Source: Tetrahymena thermophila SB210 (lineage: Eukaryota; Ciliophora; Oligohymenophorea; Hymenostomatida; Tetrahymenidae). Taken from it: a stretch of DNA of 64,000 nucleotides. Below the pieces are notes generated by a model, which worked only from the letters and a program-made list of their open reading frames with translations, was not told the origin of the DNA and ran no database searches. The DNA lies in assembly GCF_000189635.1 (NCBI RefSeq), contig NW_002476013.1, positions 619,878-683,877 of the forward strand. Direction: 5' to 3'. Below are positions 37,401 to 49,044 of the stretch, in pieces. How positions within the stretch are numbered: position 1 is the stretch's first letter; each line of letters begins with the position of its first letter. The translations under genes were made by a program, and so were the position numbers.

Positions 37401-38395
37401 TCACAAATGACTCATTGGGAACTCCACAATCAGCTTAAGGAAATCAATTTACTAGAAACTCAGTTTAAGTAATAATCATCTTTTATTTTAATTTTAATTT
37501 AAATTATAAATACTCAAATAAATATAAATAGGGAATATAACCAATAAATGTTGTGAAATTTAGTAGTTTTAAGAGTGAAGGAACGTAAACCAAAAAAAAT
37601 GCAAGCAGTTAGCCAAAAGGAAGTATTTTTAAAGTAGGTGTATTCTAATAACAATAATAATAGCTTACATAAAATTAAAGTTCTCCTTAGCTAAAAAATT
37701 ATTTTATTGCACCTACTATTTAAAGTGTACCATCATTGTTTGTCTTAAACTCTCAAAGAGAACATATTTAGAGTAATTTCAGTAATGCTAGCATATAAAC
37801 GCCATAAAATGGAAAAAATATTGGCAGTAGTATAAACAACGGCAACAACTTGAACTAAAAGAGTGAAAGTAAAGTAGGAAATTTCTCTAGTTATGTTTAA
37901 AGTTAAAAAGTCTTTAGCTAAAGCACGATTATCACAAATTTTTAATAAAATAAATCAGAATAAGAAGAAATTAATGATGATAAAATTTTAAGCTAAAGAT
38001 ATTCTAATTACAGTGCACTATAATTTTAAAGTCCCTTCAGAAATAAAAACTAAAAAAAAGATAATATAAATTCCAGTTTTGAAGAAGACTAAACCCATTA
38101 AAATTATTACAGTTCAAGTGTAGAACCTCAAGGATTGTTTATTTCAGCAGATTTCAATGGTGATAAATTTTCAAAAGCTATTTAACTACAGCAAGCAACA
38201 CCTATTACTAATAAAAAAGATAAATTACATCCCTAAAAAGGTTTATCTCCATTAGAAAAAAATACAAGATAGAGTTTTGAGTAAAACTAAAGAAGTGTTT
38301 CTTCCTAACAATTGAAAAGAATTAGCTTACAAAGACAAAAATTAAAAACGGGCTTGTCTCTTATAAAAAAGCCTTTAGCTACTTAACCTTTTTGA
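34428..38395 (+). CDS. Protein with two cyclic-nucleotide-binding-like domains
   Basis: Nine exons: 34428-34574, 34635-34703, 34819-34899, 34961-35275, 35600-35941, 36012-36374, 36486-37181, 37241-37468 and 37532-38395; 1,034 aa, all phase-0 junctions. The first CNB domain (about 100-240) shows LCKGMQLETYQKGQPIIKQG, NKFYVIAQGSVVIV and a phosphate-binding cassette split by an intron: GFGEAA (Glu about 193) and KRGATI (Arg about 208). It carries a highly charged insert of about 40 residues before the cassette. The second domain (about 270-370) has GDKLYVLKEGQLEI and FFGEE, but lacks the cassette Arg, so it is probably non-binding. There is no kinase, channel or GEF domain; the C-terminal 600 residues are Gln/Asn/Ser-rich. 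It resembles orphan CNB proteins common in ciliates. Ligand binding is inferred only for the first domain. Confidence 0.88.
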
Positions 38396-40088
38396 AAAAA
38401 TATCAATAATTAATTCTAATAAACAATAGTAAATAATATTTATTATTTTATATTAAAACGGAAAAAATTATTAATAATAATTATTTGTAAATTTATTTTA
38501 AGTTATATTTTATTATTTATATAAAGAGAATAATTATCAAAAAAATCAACTTAATTAATTTTATTTATCATCATAAAAAATAAAATTAGTGAAATAAACT
38601 AAATAAATATCCATTTTATTTATGAAAATAACATTTTTTTTCATTTAAATAATTTTTAAAATATAATTTATAATATAAATAACATAATTTTTACTTAAAA
38701 AACATTTCTTTTTTGAATTAAAACTTTTATGTACTAATTTTGATTCATTATCTAAAATTAATATTCAAGAAGGATGATTTTTGGGTTTTAAGAGGAATTA
38801 TAGTAATTAATATTTAAAGTAATTATTCATTTTTTTTTTAGTTAAGAATTTACAATCAAATATGATAAATCAAAAATACATCAAGATTTAGTAAAAAATA
38901 AAAAAAATCTGAATATAATTCAATTCCACAATAACTTTTTTTAGGAAGGAGAGCAAAAAAGAAAAAATTAATTCGAAATTAAGTGAGTCAATAAATAAAT
39001 TTACTTATAAAAATATGTAATTAAATCTTTATACTAATAAAATACTTATAATACTGGGTATTTTAATTTGCAACGAAGTGACATAATTAATTTAATGAAA
39101 AGCTTGATTTACTTAAAACGAATTCGAGTATATATATCATATAAATACACTTAAAAATCACATATAAAAGGTGCAGTATTTTTACTAAAATGAATTTACT
39201 TTGCATTTATGTATTTTAATTACACTTTAAACCTATTTTATAAAATTATTTTTTAGTTCTGTGATTTTAATACACAATAACTAGCTTAATTTCATCTATT
39301 TTTAATAATTCTTTACAATATTTTATTAATAACCAAATAATTACACATATTACTCATTTTTTTTAGTTCCATTTATTTGTTTGATTTAATTTGATTAATT
39401 TAAATATTATTTCTGTATTTAACAAAATTAAAAAATATACTGAAGGTTTTTTTGATGTTAGAGAAATTTTGTTTTTCCTATTTGGCTAAAAATTTATTAC
39501 TATCGTTTTAAATATACAAAAGCTTTCTATTAAGTAAAAGTAAAAATAAATTTAAATCATTCAGTAACAAAGATAATTTAAACATTATTATTATCAAAAA
39601 TTAAAATATATTTAATATTTAATATGTCCTAATATAATAGTGAGTAACGAAGATAATATTTAAGATTCATGAAAAATTAAAAGAAATTTAATAAAGAAAA
39701 TTTTTAATTTCCTTTTGAATTAACAAATTAGTTACAAAAACAAAAAAATAAAGGATGAAAAACTTACTTGAATTGCAATAAGATTTATTCTATCTGAATA
39801 ATATATTAATTTCTTTTCTTATTTTAAATGTGGCTAAAATTTTAGAGAAATTTGCATTAGCTTTCAACTCGAAATTAATAATAAAACTTACTTTATTTTA
39901 TATACACTTCTCCTTCAAACAACAGTTATAGAAGAAAATCTAATCATTTGGGATTATTTATCTTTTATATAAAAAAAATATTCAGATATATAAGGTTTTT
40001 AATATGATCTATCAAATATAATTATTTAATAAATTATTAATATTTTATCAAAAATTAGTAGATATACTAAATTAGATTACTAGTAAAT
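38396..40088. other. Intergenic spacer
   Basis: About 1.7 kb of AT-rich DNA between two plus-strand genes. I read both strands for exons with ciliate code and found nothing convincing. Confidence 0.55.
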
Positions 40089-42185
40089 ATGGCAGCTAAT
40101 ATTTGGATTTAACTCAGCAAAGACATTTACACTTGCGGTGAACCAATTTAGGGAACAGTAAATATAATCTGTACAAATGCAGTTTATGGATAATAGCTTG
40201 TTTTCAAAATCAAAGGAAAAGAATAAACTAAATGGGTTGATTTAGTTCAAGTTTTTGAGAATCCTCAATAGTAATAAATTATTATTACATTTTTATAAAT
40301 TGAAACAATTTTGAAAAATATTAAAAAACAAAAAGACCTTTAAACATACCTGAGAGTGACATAGAAAGGGTAAATGATGTAAATTTGTCTGATGATAGTA
40401 GCGACTCTGACGATGACGAAGGTATTGCTTAAAGAGCCATGAATGTTGCTAAAGGCATATTTCATAATAAAAGAAAATATCCCTACATCAGAAAAAATAA
40501 TAATTAACTTTTCTCTGTAAATAGAGGGAAAGGATACTGCAAGATCACAAACCAAGTTTAAAATCTTGGATAACTGCAAATTGGTTAATACTAATTCCCA
40601 TTCTAATTCAATTCTTAGAAGAACTGGCCTGGATCTTTTTTGAATGAGTATGTTTTTTTATATTTTGCAATAAAAAAGTTCGTTTTTTAAGTTCTTTTAT
40701 CAAATATTTTATTAATCTAGACTTAGCAAAGAAAGAGGTAGAATAAAATACACATTGGTAGCATAGTATGGCAATTCGAAGACAAAAACAGAATTCTTTT
40801 TATAAGAATTTAAAACTTCAGAGTCGGATAACCATAGTGTAAATGCAAAAATATCATCATGGTGCTGTGTTGGTTAGGGAAATGTAAAGATGGATGTTTC
40901 ATTTGCCAAAGACTCTTTATTTATAGGAGAATAGTAGACTGTTAAAATAAATCTTGATTGTTCAAATCTGAGTGTCAACATAAACACTTTGAATGTAGTT
41001 TTAAATAACCACTTAATATATAGGTCAGATGATGGAAAAACTATTTCAAGAACTCATCCAGTTTACAGTACTTAGCTCTAGGGATGTATAGCAAAAGGAG
41101 TAAAAGAATTTACTGAGAATTTTATTGTATAATTCAATGAAAGCAAATATTCTATTCGTCCTACATGTCATGGAACTAAAATTACTTCTACCTATGTGCT
41201 ATCGGTAAATTTTTTATAATTTTAGAGCAGATTTTAAATCAGTCAATTCTTTAATATTTAGGTAGAAGCTGTCAACGATGCTACCTGCTCATGTTGTAGT
41301 GATAACGCTAGTGTAGCAAACGATACACATATCTACTCGAAGCCACTAGTACCTGCTTCATAATTAGTTGTTGCTTAACCTAACTTTGTCCCAATAATCT
41401 AACCTGTAATAAATGTTGCAGTTTAAAATTTTGTTGCTCAAACAGTAATCCCTGTTAATAACTAAATGCCACCACCTGCGATGAATAATCCAAACTAGTT
41501 TCAATAACCTTAATCTCAAAATCAGCCCTTGATGTAACCAAGTAAATAATTACTTATTTTTATTATTTTATTAAAAGTATTAAAAATATTAATAGCAATA
41601 ACACCTCAATAGAACTAACCACCTTAATATCCCCCATAAAATCAATAACCTTAATATCCTCCCTAAAATCAATAACCTTAATATCCTCCCTAAAATCAAT
41701 AACCTTAATATCCTCCCTAAAATCAATAACCTTAATATCCTCCTTAAGGTTAATAACCTTAATATCCTCCTTAAGGTTAATAACCTTAATATCCTCCTTA
41801 AAGTTAATAACCTTAATATCCTCCTTAAAATTAATAACCTTAATATCCTCCTTAAAACTAAAATGGAAATTAAATGCCCTAATAACAACCTCAATATCCT
41901 CCTCCTAATCAAGGATCTGCTTAATTACAGCCAAACTAAATTTAAATACAAAATTAATAATAGTAATTATAAGGTTAATAGTAATAACAATAATATGGAA
42001 TATAATAGGGGTAACCAGGGTAGAATCCTCAATAACCATAATAGCCAGGATTAGGATATTAATAGCCTAATTAATAAGCATAATATCCTCCCCAATAATA
42101 TCCTCCCTAAAATGGTATGGTACAATAACAACAACAATAAGGTTATTATCCATAATAGCCTGGTGCATTTGTTAGTCATAATTGA
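40089..42185 (+). CDS. Arrestin-domain protein with PQYPPQNQQ repeat tail
   Basis: Five exons: 40089-40270, 40336-40647, 40721-41204, 41262-41541 and 41596-42185; 615 aa. The N-terminal arrestin domain begins with the typical edge strand LSKDIYTCGEPIQGTVNI and later has GQYQFPFQFNSQKNWPGSF, matching the conserved Y-x-F-P-F...P-G-S-F of arrestin/ARRDC proteins. An acidic DDSSDSDDDEG loop is inserted between them. The C-terminal arrestin-like domain (about 190-325) shows FIGEQQTVKINLDCSN. From about residue 330 the tail turns Pro/Gln-rich, with nine 27-nt repeats encoding PQYPPQNQQ followed by Gln/Pro/Gly-rich sequence to TGA. Arrestin-fold proteins are adaptors for receptors and trafficking; the tail could bind WW/SH3-type partners or drive assembly. 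Family assignment is from these motifs; the partner is unknown. Confidence 0.87.
41622..41864 (+). repeat. Coding minisatellite, nine 27-bp units
   Basis: Nine consecutive units of CCTTAATATCCTCC plus a variable second half encode PQYPPQNQQ and variants (PPQGQQ, PPQSQQ). Units 1-4 carry AAATCAATAA endings and the later units end in GGTTAATAA, AGTTAATAA or AATTAATAA, showing at least two rounds of expansion. The antisense frame reads as a Leu/Arg repeat and is an artefact. Confidence 0.95.
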
Positions 42186-42612
42186 TGAAAATCATTAGAA
42201 TTAAGGTTAATAAAGTCATTTTGATGAAAAAAATTTGAGTTTGCTAACTTGTTTATTTTATTTTATATGTTATTTAGTTTAGTTTAGTATATTCTTTTAT
42301 TATTTTTTAACATTTTGAAAAGAAAGTTTATAAAAATATCAATCAAAAACACAAAAAGAAATGTAATTAATTTATTTTTCTATTAAATTCTAGCTGAAAA
42401 CATGATATCTTTTCTGTTCTAAATAATGATGATATATGTATGTATGATCAATTTTTTTATGGAAAGATTTTTTTTCTAAGAATAATTCCAGATTTAGTTT
42501 CTGAATTTCAAATATAGGAAAATTTCTAAGATTATTGATTTATAAATAAATGATTAAATTAAAAAATAAATATTTTAACATCTTAACAATAATAAACAAA
42601 AGATATAGCAAA
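42186..42612. other. Intergenic spacer
   Basis: Short AT-rich spacer between the arrestin-like gene and the TXNDC17-like gene. It must contain the latter's promoter; nothing specific is recognisable. Confidence 0.55.
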
Positions 42613-43166
42613 ATGGCTGAACATAGCAACGTTATTCACCTTAACTACAAAGAATTCGATGCCAAATACACCGAATTGAAGTAACAAGGCAAACCCTTCG
42701 CAGTTTTATTCACTGGTGACAATGTTCCTGGAACTACTGACTCATGGTGTGGAGATTGCGTCAGAGCTCACCCTGTTATTTAATCAACTGTTATTCCTAA
42801 ATGTGCTGAGCTTAATATTCCCTTTTTGGAAGTTTTAGTTGGTTTAAGAGAAGAGTAAACTAAATTAGATTTTTTAATGATATCTCCGTTTCAAAATAAT
42901 TTAAAATTTGATTTAAAACATTTAATTATAAAATAGATGGAGAACTCCTACTCATTCAATTAGAAACCACCCTGATCTTATGTTAACTAATATTCCTACT
43001 TTACTTCTCAATCAAAAGGTAAAATAATTTAAAAGAAATAAATACATTTTAGTTTTTAATCAATCAAACACTATTATAATAAAAGGGTAAATTCATCAAG
43101 AAATTAGTTGAAGGTCAAATCCTTAACAAAGGACTTCTTGAAGACTTCTTTGAATTAGACGATTGA
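42613..43166 (+). CDS. TXNDC17/TRP14-like thioredoxin-related protein
   Basis: Small cytosolic redox protein of the TRP14 (DUF953) family, which reduces disulfides such as cystine and selected protein substrates. Three exons, 42613-42854, 42937-43018 and 43086-43166; 134 aa, close to the family's usual 120-130. The signature TDSWCGDC appears at about residues 42-49, with Cys46 and Cys49 as the redox pair. Family members usually read WCPDC, so Gly replaces Pro here. Downstream are the family-typical VGLREEWRTP, where the phase-2 junction falls inside EEW, and NIPTLLLNQK with the conserved cis-Pro. Codons are the frequently used, less AT-rich set, suggesting strong expression. Confidence 0.95.
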
Positions 43167-43819
43167 AGAATATAAATAAATAAGCACCTAAATTAGATAA
43201 TTAAAAAAGTTTAATTTTTTAATAAAATAAGTATCTTAAATCGTATGTATTATTTATTGTTTTTTAGCTAAAAAAAATTTATTCAAATCAATCAAAAATA
43301 AAAAAATTATATCTATAGCTTTAAAGTTATTTTAGAAACCATTTTAATTATTTATAAAATTAAAAATAGAAAAACTTATAATTTATTAAAGTTAGTTTAA
43401 ACTTAAAAATAAAATAGGAAATTTTTTAAATAAATTTTGGATAGTATTAAATGTTTTAATTAAATTTTTATTAAAAACTTAATCCTTAATTTAAATAATT
43501 ATTTTAGGTTTAAAACACAATAAATAAATTACTAAATAAATTGATTGAATTATTTTAGACAACTAAGTAAAGTGTTTAGAAATCTAATAAAAAATATTTG
43601 TGTAAATTTTGAATAAAGTAAATAAATTTTTTGAATTTTTAGTGGTAAAAATAGTTGGAAAATAAATTATATTTACATTTTTGTATAAGTATAATATAAA
43701 ATAATACTAAATAAAGTAAGATCGATAGATAGTTAATTAGTTATTTTATTTTTAAGTATAATTTATTCTAAAGAAAATTTGAAAATAAATTAATTTATTT
43801 TTTTAAGTTTTGTTTTTTT
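43167..43819. other. Convergent intergenic spacer
   Basis: AT-rich 3' flanks of the TXNDC17-like gene and the convergent cyclin gene. Nothing else is visible. Confidence 0.6.
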
Positions 43820-46800
43820 TCATGAGCAGTATCTTTTCCTTATATAATCAATACCATTAGGGAAATAAGTTTAATAGGATAAATATTCTTCATAAGACAT
43901 CTATTGAAATAAATAAATAAATTTATTTAATTATATATTTTTAAAGTGAATTATAATATTTACCTCGTTATTTGTAGGATCAATCATTTAGGCTGCTGGA
44001 GAAAGTGAATAATTATATTCTACGTCAAAGAAAGTTGCTACATGTTGCAAAGTAGAAAGTATGTCAATCAGATTAAATTAGAAGTGCTGAGTCAAAAAAG
44101 AATTAAAGTATTCGTTGAAATTATTAAGTGAATTAGCAAATAAGTATTTTTCATTGAATCCTGAATGAACTTATTTTTTAGTGAATTATTTATAATAAAT
44201 GCCTAGCTACAAGTACATTAATGAAGCAATTAGCATTCTGCTTTCAAATCTTAATACATTAGCATCTAATTACATTAAATCCAAAATCTACACCATTTAT
44301 CTAAAAAGCATGTAACTTTTCTATTCAGGAATTCTGTAGAGAATTAAGTAATTCTTGTTTGAAATCTTTTGATCTTAAACAAAATTTATTTGATATTTAT
44401 TTGGCTTATCAAAACTAGATTTTATGAATCTATCCCATATCTCAGTATACATGTTCAACCAAGTTATTTATGTTGGTGGATTTAATTTCCAATCAAAAGC
44501 CTATTTATTATTATAATTTATTTTTATTTATTTAATAATAATTAAAAATAAAAATATTTTAAATATTCATATATATTTTTTGAACTATCTAAATTAAAAG
44601 TTTTTAAAAAATTGCTTTTTATCTTAATTATTATTGTAATTTCTAATTTATTCTTAATTTTTATCTTCCTCCAAACAAATTCATTTGTATTTTAAAAAAC
44701 TTTTGGAGATAAATCGCTTTATTAATTAATTAATTAATTAATAAGTAAGTAAGGTATTTATTATTTTTGTTATTTTATATAAGCTAATTAAAATTTATTT
44801 GAATGAAAAGATATTTTAATAATAAATTAATTACTTTTAACATTAGCAGTTCATATTCTACAATTTATGCTACTGTATAACCATCATCAGTACATTTTGC
44901 AAACTCTGAAATGGAAGGAGGTTGAATTTCTTCTATTTTACAAGCCATATAAAGAGAAACAGCTCCAACAAGTTAAAGGTTAAGCTTTGTAACCTATTTT
45001 TAGCTGAGATACCTATCAACATAATTTAAAGAAAGATAAACAGTTTCTCTTTTTAGCATGAGGCTCATGCAAACATCAAACATCCAATCAAATAGAATGC
45101 ATCTCATCATACAAGTAATTTCTGTTTAATTATCAAAATAATCTGGATTTGGCAGATAGTCTATTTCCTATTCTTTCATATCCTTAATTCTGTATTCGAA
45201 ATTCTCACTTAAGATATTTTAATGCTAGAAATTTAAAAGCTGCTATTCAAGACTTTCCTTTTATTCTTTATTTTTTTATTTATCTAATTTTAAGTTATTT
45301 GGTATTTTGTTGATTTAAACATTTTATTTAGTACTAAATTGCTCAATGCTATCTTTTAAGCTTTCTTCCACAACTTCTAACTCATAATTTGTGACAACAG
45401 TATCTTCTTTTTTGAGATCTAAATCTTGGACTTAACTCAAAGTATTACTTTAAAGATTATTAGTGTTATTGTTATTTAGACTAATACTAACAGTATTATT
45501 TTTAGTTTTATTTTAATTACTGCTTAAAGTGTTGTTGTTATTGTTGAAAGAATCTTTGTTTTAAGAGTTATTTTGAGAACTTTAGGTATAGGTTTATGAT
45601 CCTTCAGTGGCACTTTTGCAAATAGCTCCTAATTTATTTATAAGATGATTGCTTAAATTCTTTTTATGAGTAGGTTTAAATCCACAATTGCTATTATTAA
45701 TATTATTATTATTATTGCTTTAACTGTTAGAAGCATTATTAGGCTAAGCACCATAATTATTTAAAATTTAAGATTACTATGATTGACTATAAGGAATCGA
45801 ATTATCGTATTCTTCAATTAATTAAATATTAGTGATTCCAATCTTTGAATTAATTTGAGAGGTTTAATGTTAAGTAGAAATATAATTTTAAATTTAAATA
45901 TTATTTTGTATTTTGTCTTTGTTTTCTGATAAAGTTTAAGTAAAAGATGATGAATTTTAGTGTATATTGTTTGAAGTGTTGCTATTATAAGTTCCTGGAT
46001 TGATATTATTACTTGACATGTTGTTGCTTTTGCAGGATAGTAAATTTTTAAATTATGAATTATCGCCATATCTGTTTGTTAGAATTCCTGATAGATTTTC
46101 ATTACATACAAGAGGAGAATCTTAACTAAAATTAGAAACCTGAGTAGTTTCGGATTTTATAGCAGTTGAAAGCAAATTTTTATGATTATTTTAATTTAAG
46201 GCACTATTTTGAGTCGTGTTATTGTTATTACTAGAACATTATCCAGACAACTATCCAAGTTAACTAATATTGTTTACTCCGATTTAATTATTTTAAATAT
46301 GTGGATATTCGGCTTTGTTACTTAGATTACTATAATAATTATTATTTATATTGTTATTATTAGTACTATTATTTGAATTAGAGCTCAATAATCCTATTTG
46401 ATTTGTAATTTGCACTTAAGTACTTGGAACACTTGGAGAAACAGTAAAATTGCTAAGAGTTTCATTAGTTTTTTATTAATGAAGATTTTAAGTACTGCTA
46501 ACAGAAGAAACTGAGGGTATTGCTGGTGTTGGCTACTTTGAATTGTTTACAATTCCATACGAGTTTACCTAAGACAATATAGAAATAGGGTTTGCTTTTA
46601 AATGAGATTTATTAGAATTTTATGTCAGATTTTAGGTTTAGATTGGATTATAGTTTTGAATTTATGTTTATATTTATGTAAATTTTTGTATCTTTTCTTG
46701 TATTTTTCTCTAGATGGGAGCTTAGTTTTAGTACATTTGTTCTACTGCTTAAGAATTATTAGGATTGTTTTAAGCTTTTTATTAATTTTAAACCTTTAAG

Positions 46801-49044
46801 TGAGATTGAACATTGATTTTATTTTAATTGTTTATACATTCATTTTTTTTTTAAGCAACTTGGTTTTAAAGAATAAATTAAGTATTGTTTGTATTATTGT
46901 TGTTGTTGTTAAGACGCTCAGATTAAAATCCAGGTTTCTCTTCTTATTAAAGATTTATATTATTTTAAACTTATTATTTATGTTGTTGAGAAGAGAAGTA
47001 GTTGGCAGCGTTTTTGATTGCACTCTTTGTTGAAGTAGTTTTGCTAAGTAACTCTTTCAAAGCATCTTAATCTGTTAGAGCCAAATTAGAAGCAGAATTG
47101 ATTTCTAATTGATTATTCTTTTAATATGCATATTAATTCTAACCGTTGTTGCTGCTATTTTAAATTTTTTATTAATTTAAAAAGTAATTTTTTTATAAGT
47201 CATTTTACTATAAATGCAATAGCATAGAATTAATAGTTGTTTGGGTGTTTTATTGTTATTGTTATTATTATTATTATTATTTCAAAATACTAGCTGATGT
47301 GCCTTTTGGAAGTGTTCCAAAAGAAGAAAAATTAGATGTGCTGCTAATATTATTGTTGTTGCTGAGAAAGGAATATGAGTTCAGAGTATTACTGTTAAAG
47401 TGTTATTATTAAACATTAAATTTATTTTTTTCAAGTAATGGTTACAAATTAGCACTATTAATATTATTTTCAATATTGCAATTGTAATTATTTATATTTT
47501 AATTTTATGATTATTAGATGTTAATACTTTTATGATTATTGTGGGTGGTTTAGTAGCCAATATTTTATTATTAAGAATTTTGTTTAGGTCTTTCTTAAAT
47601 TTACTATGTATTTGCATTATTGATGTTATTTTCAATGTTACTAACTTAATGATAGTTATTTATATTTTAAGATTATTATGAATTACTGCTTACATTTTTT
47701 AAATTGTTTTGACTGGTATGGTAAGTATAATTGTTAATCATAACTTGTTATTATGAGGGTTGCATTTTGCTTTGAGTTTAATTCATTGTATTTTAATGAT
47801 GCTACAAAATGTTTTACTTTTCTTTTAAGATATCTTCATATTGATTTAAAGTTTAGTCTTTCAAGTCAGATTAATCTTAGCGGTTATTTTAGTTTTTTAT
47901 TTATTCGTTTCCTCTTTATCTTACATTGACTGAAGAACTTTCGTTACGTCTAGCGCTTGTGATTACAAGCTATTGACTGGAATTTCCACTTCCATGATTT
48001 TGAAGGAATTAATTGCTTTTACCTTAAATTTAGACATTCATTTAGGTTTGAATTTAATTTTGAGGCTGTAAATTCCCATTCATTTAAACGTTAGAAATAG
48101 ATTAATTTTTACTACTATTAGCCTGTATTTATAGGATTTTATAATTAATAAAATCTTTGGCAGAGTTTTTGTTTTGCGAGTTAAGAGTTGCAGAGCTAAA
48201 TTATTATTGTGATTATTAATACTAATTTTTTGCATTTTGAATAGAAAATGTCGAAGCAGTTTATTAGTTCTATTAATTCTATTAGCCCTTTATAATGTTG
48301 TTATTTGTACTTGCTAAATTAAGATTTTATAGATTGTTTAAATTAATGCTTTGCTTACTCTTCTTTTGGTTTTAAATGCTTCCTTAATGGTTTGAGCTGA
48401 TCATCTGCTAATAAGATTGCTTTTTTTTATGATAAGTTAAATTTCTATCATCACTTAGTATTTCTTATTGCAAAGACTGGTCTTTATTCTAAAATTAATT
48501 TAAAAATAGCTTTAATAATTATTAAGTTTTCTATCTTATATTTGATAATTTTTTGTATGTCTTGTCTTCAAAAATTATTTTAACAACATAATTTCAATCT
48601 TAATGCATTTTTGTAAATTTTAAAAATTAAATGTAATTTATTAAGGTTAAAAAGCATGCAATTTTTCAAATTCAACTTTTAAAATACTTAAGAGATTTTT
48701 TATTGACTCAAACGTTCAATCTTAAAATAATATAGATTAAGTCTTAATGTGAATGTTTATTAAAAAATGCATGGTTTTAGACTTAATAGTTTACATAATC
48801 AATATTCATAAATATATTTTACCTATATAGAAATAGAAAATTTCTAAGGTCTCGCAACACTAGATATAGAGGGCTTTCGTTAATTGCCTTGCTATAAAGG
48901 TTAAGCTTATTGAGGCTATTATAATTATTATTGTGATTGGAAAGTCTATTAGTAATTGTAACAATTTTATGATTAATTTCCAACTGGGATTTTTATTTCT
49001 TTGTTTTAACTCCCTTTTGCTGAAGATGCTATACTTGAAAACAT
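43820..49044 (-). CDS. Cyclin with giant Asn/Gln-rich N-terminal extension
   Basis: Cyclin subunit that would activate a cyclin-dependent kinase. Four exons: 49044-48823, 48488-44835, 44500-43964 and 43900-43820; 1,497 aa, TGA at 43822-43820. The cyclin box lies near residues 1,190-1,330: MRCILFDWMFDVC corresponds to the MRAILVDW helix, then RETVYLSLNYVDRYL and YMACKIEEIQPPS with the conserved Lys and Glu. After the box, FDWKLNPPTQITWLNMY fits the second cyclin fold, nearest in feel to cyclin E or A, though the exact class is uncertain. The first 1,180 residues are almost entirely Asn, Gln, Ser and Thr with many TAA/TAG Gln codons and AAC/AAT runs. Exon 1 (MFSSIASSAKG) is assigned from its Gln-rich content and an in-phase GT...AG join; an alternative start is Met at 48404. 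No destruction box was identified with confidence. Confidence 0.9.

Noticed and set aside
41589-41912. Minus-strand ORF with Leu/Arg repeats
   Set aside because: It is the antisense of the PQYPPQNQQ minisatellite in the arrestin-like gene; the plus-strand frame joins in phase to conserved arrestin exons.
46602-47033. Plus-strand hydrophobic ORFs resembling small membrane proteins
   Set aside because: They are antisense to the Asn/Gln-rich exon of the cyclin. Poly-Asn and poly-Gln codons read backward give Leu/Ile/Val-rich sequence.
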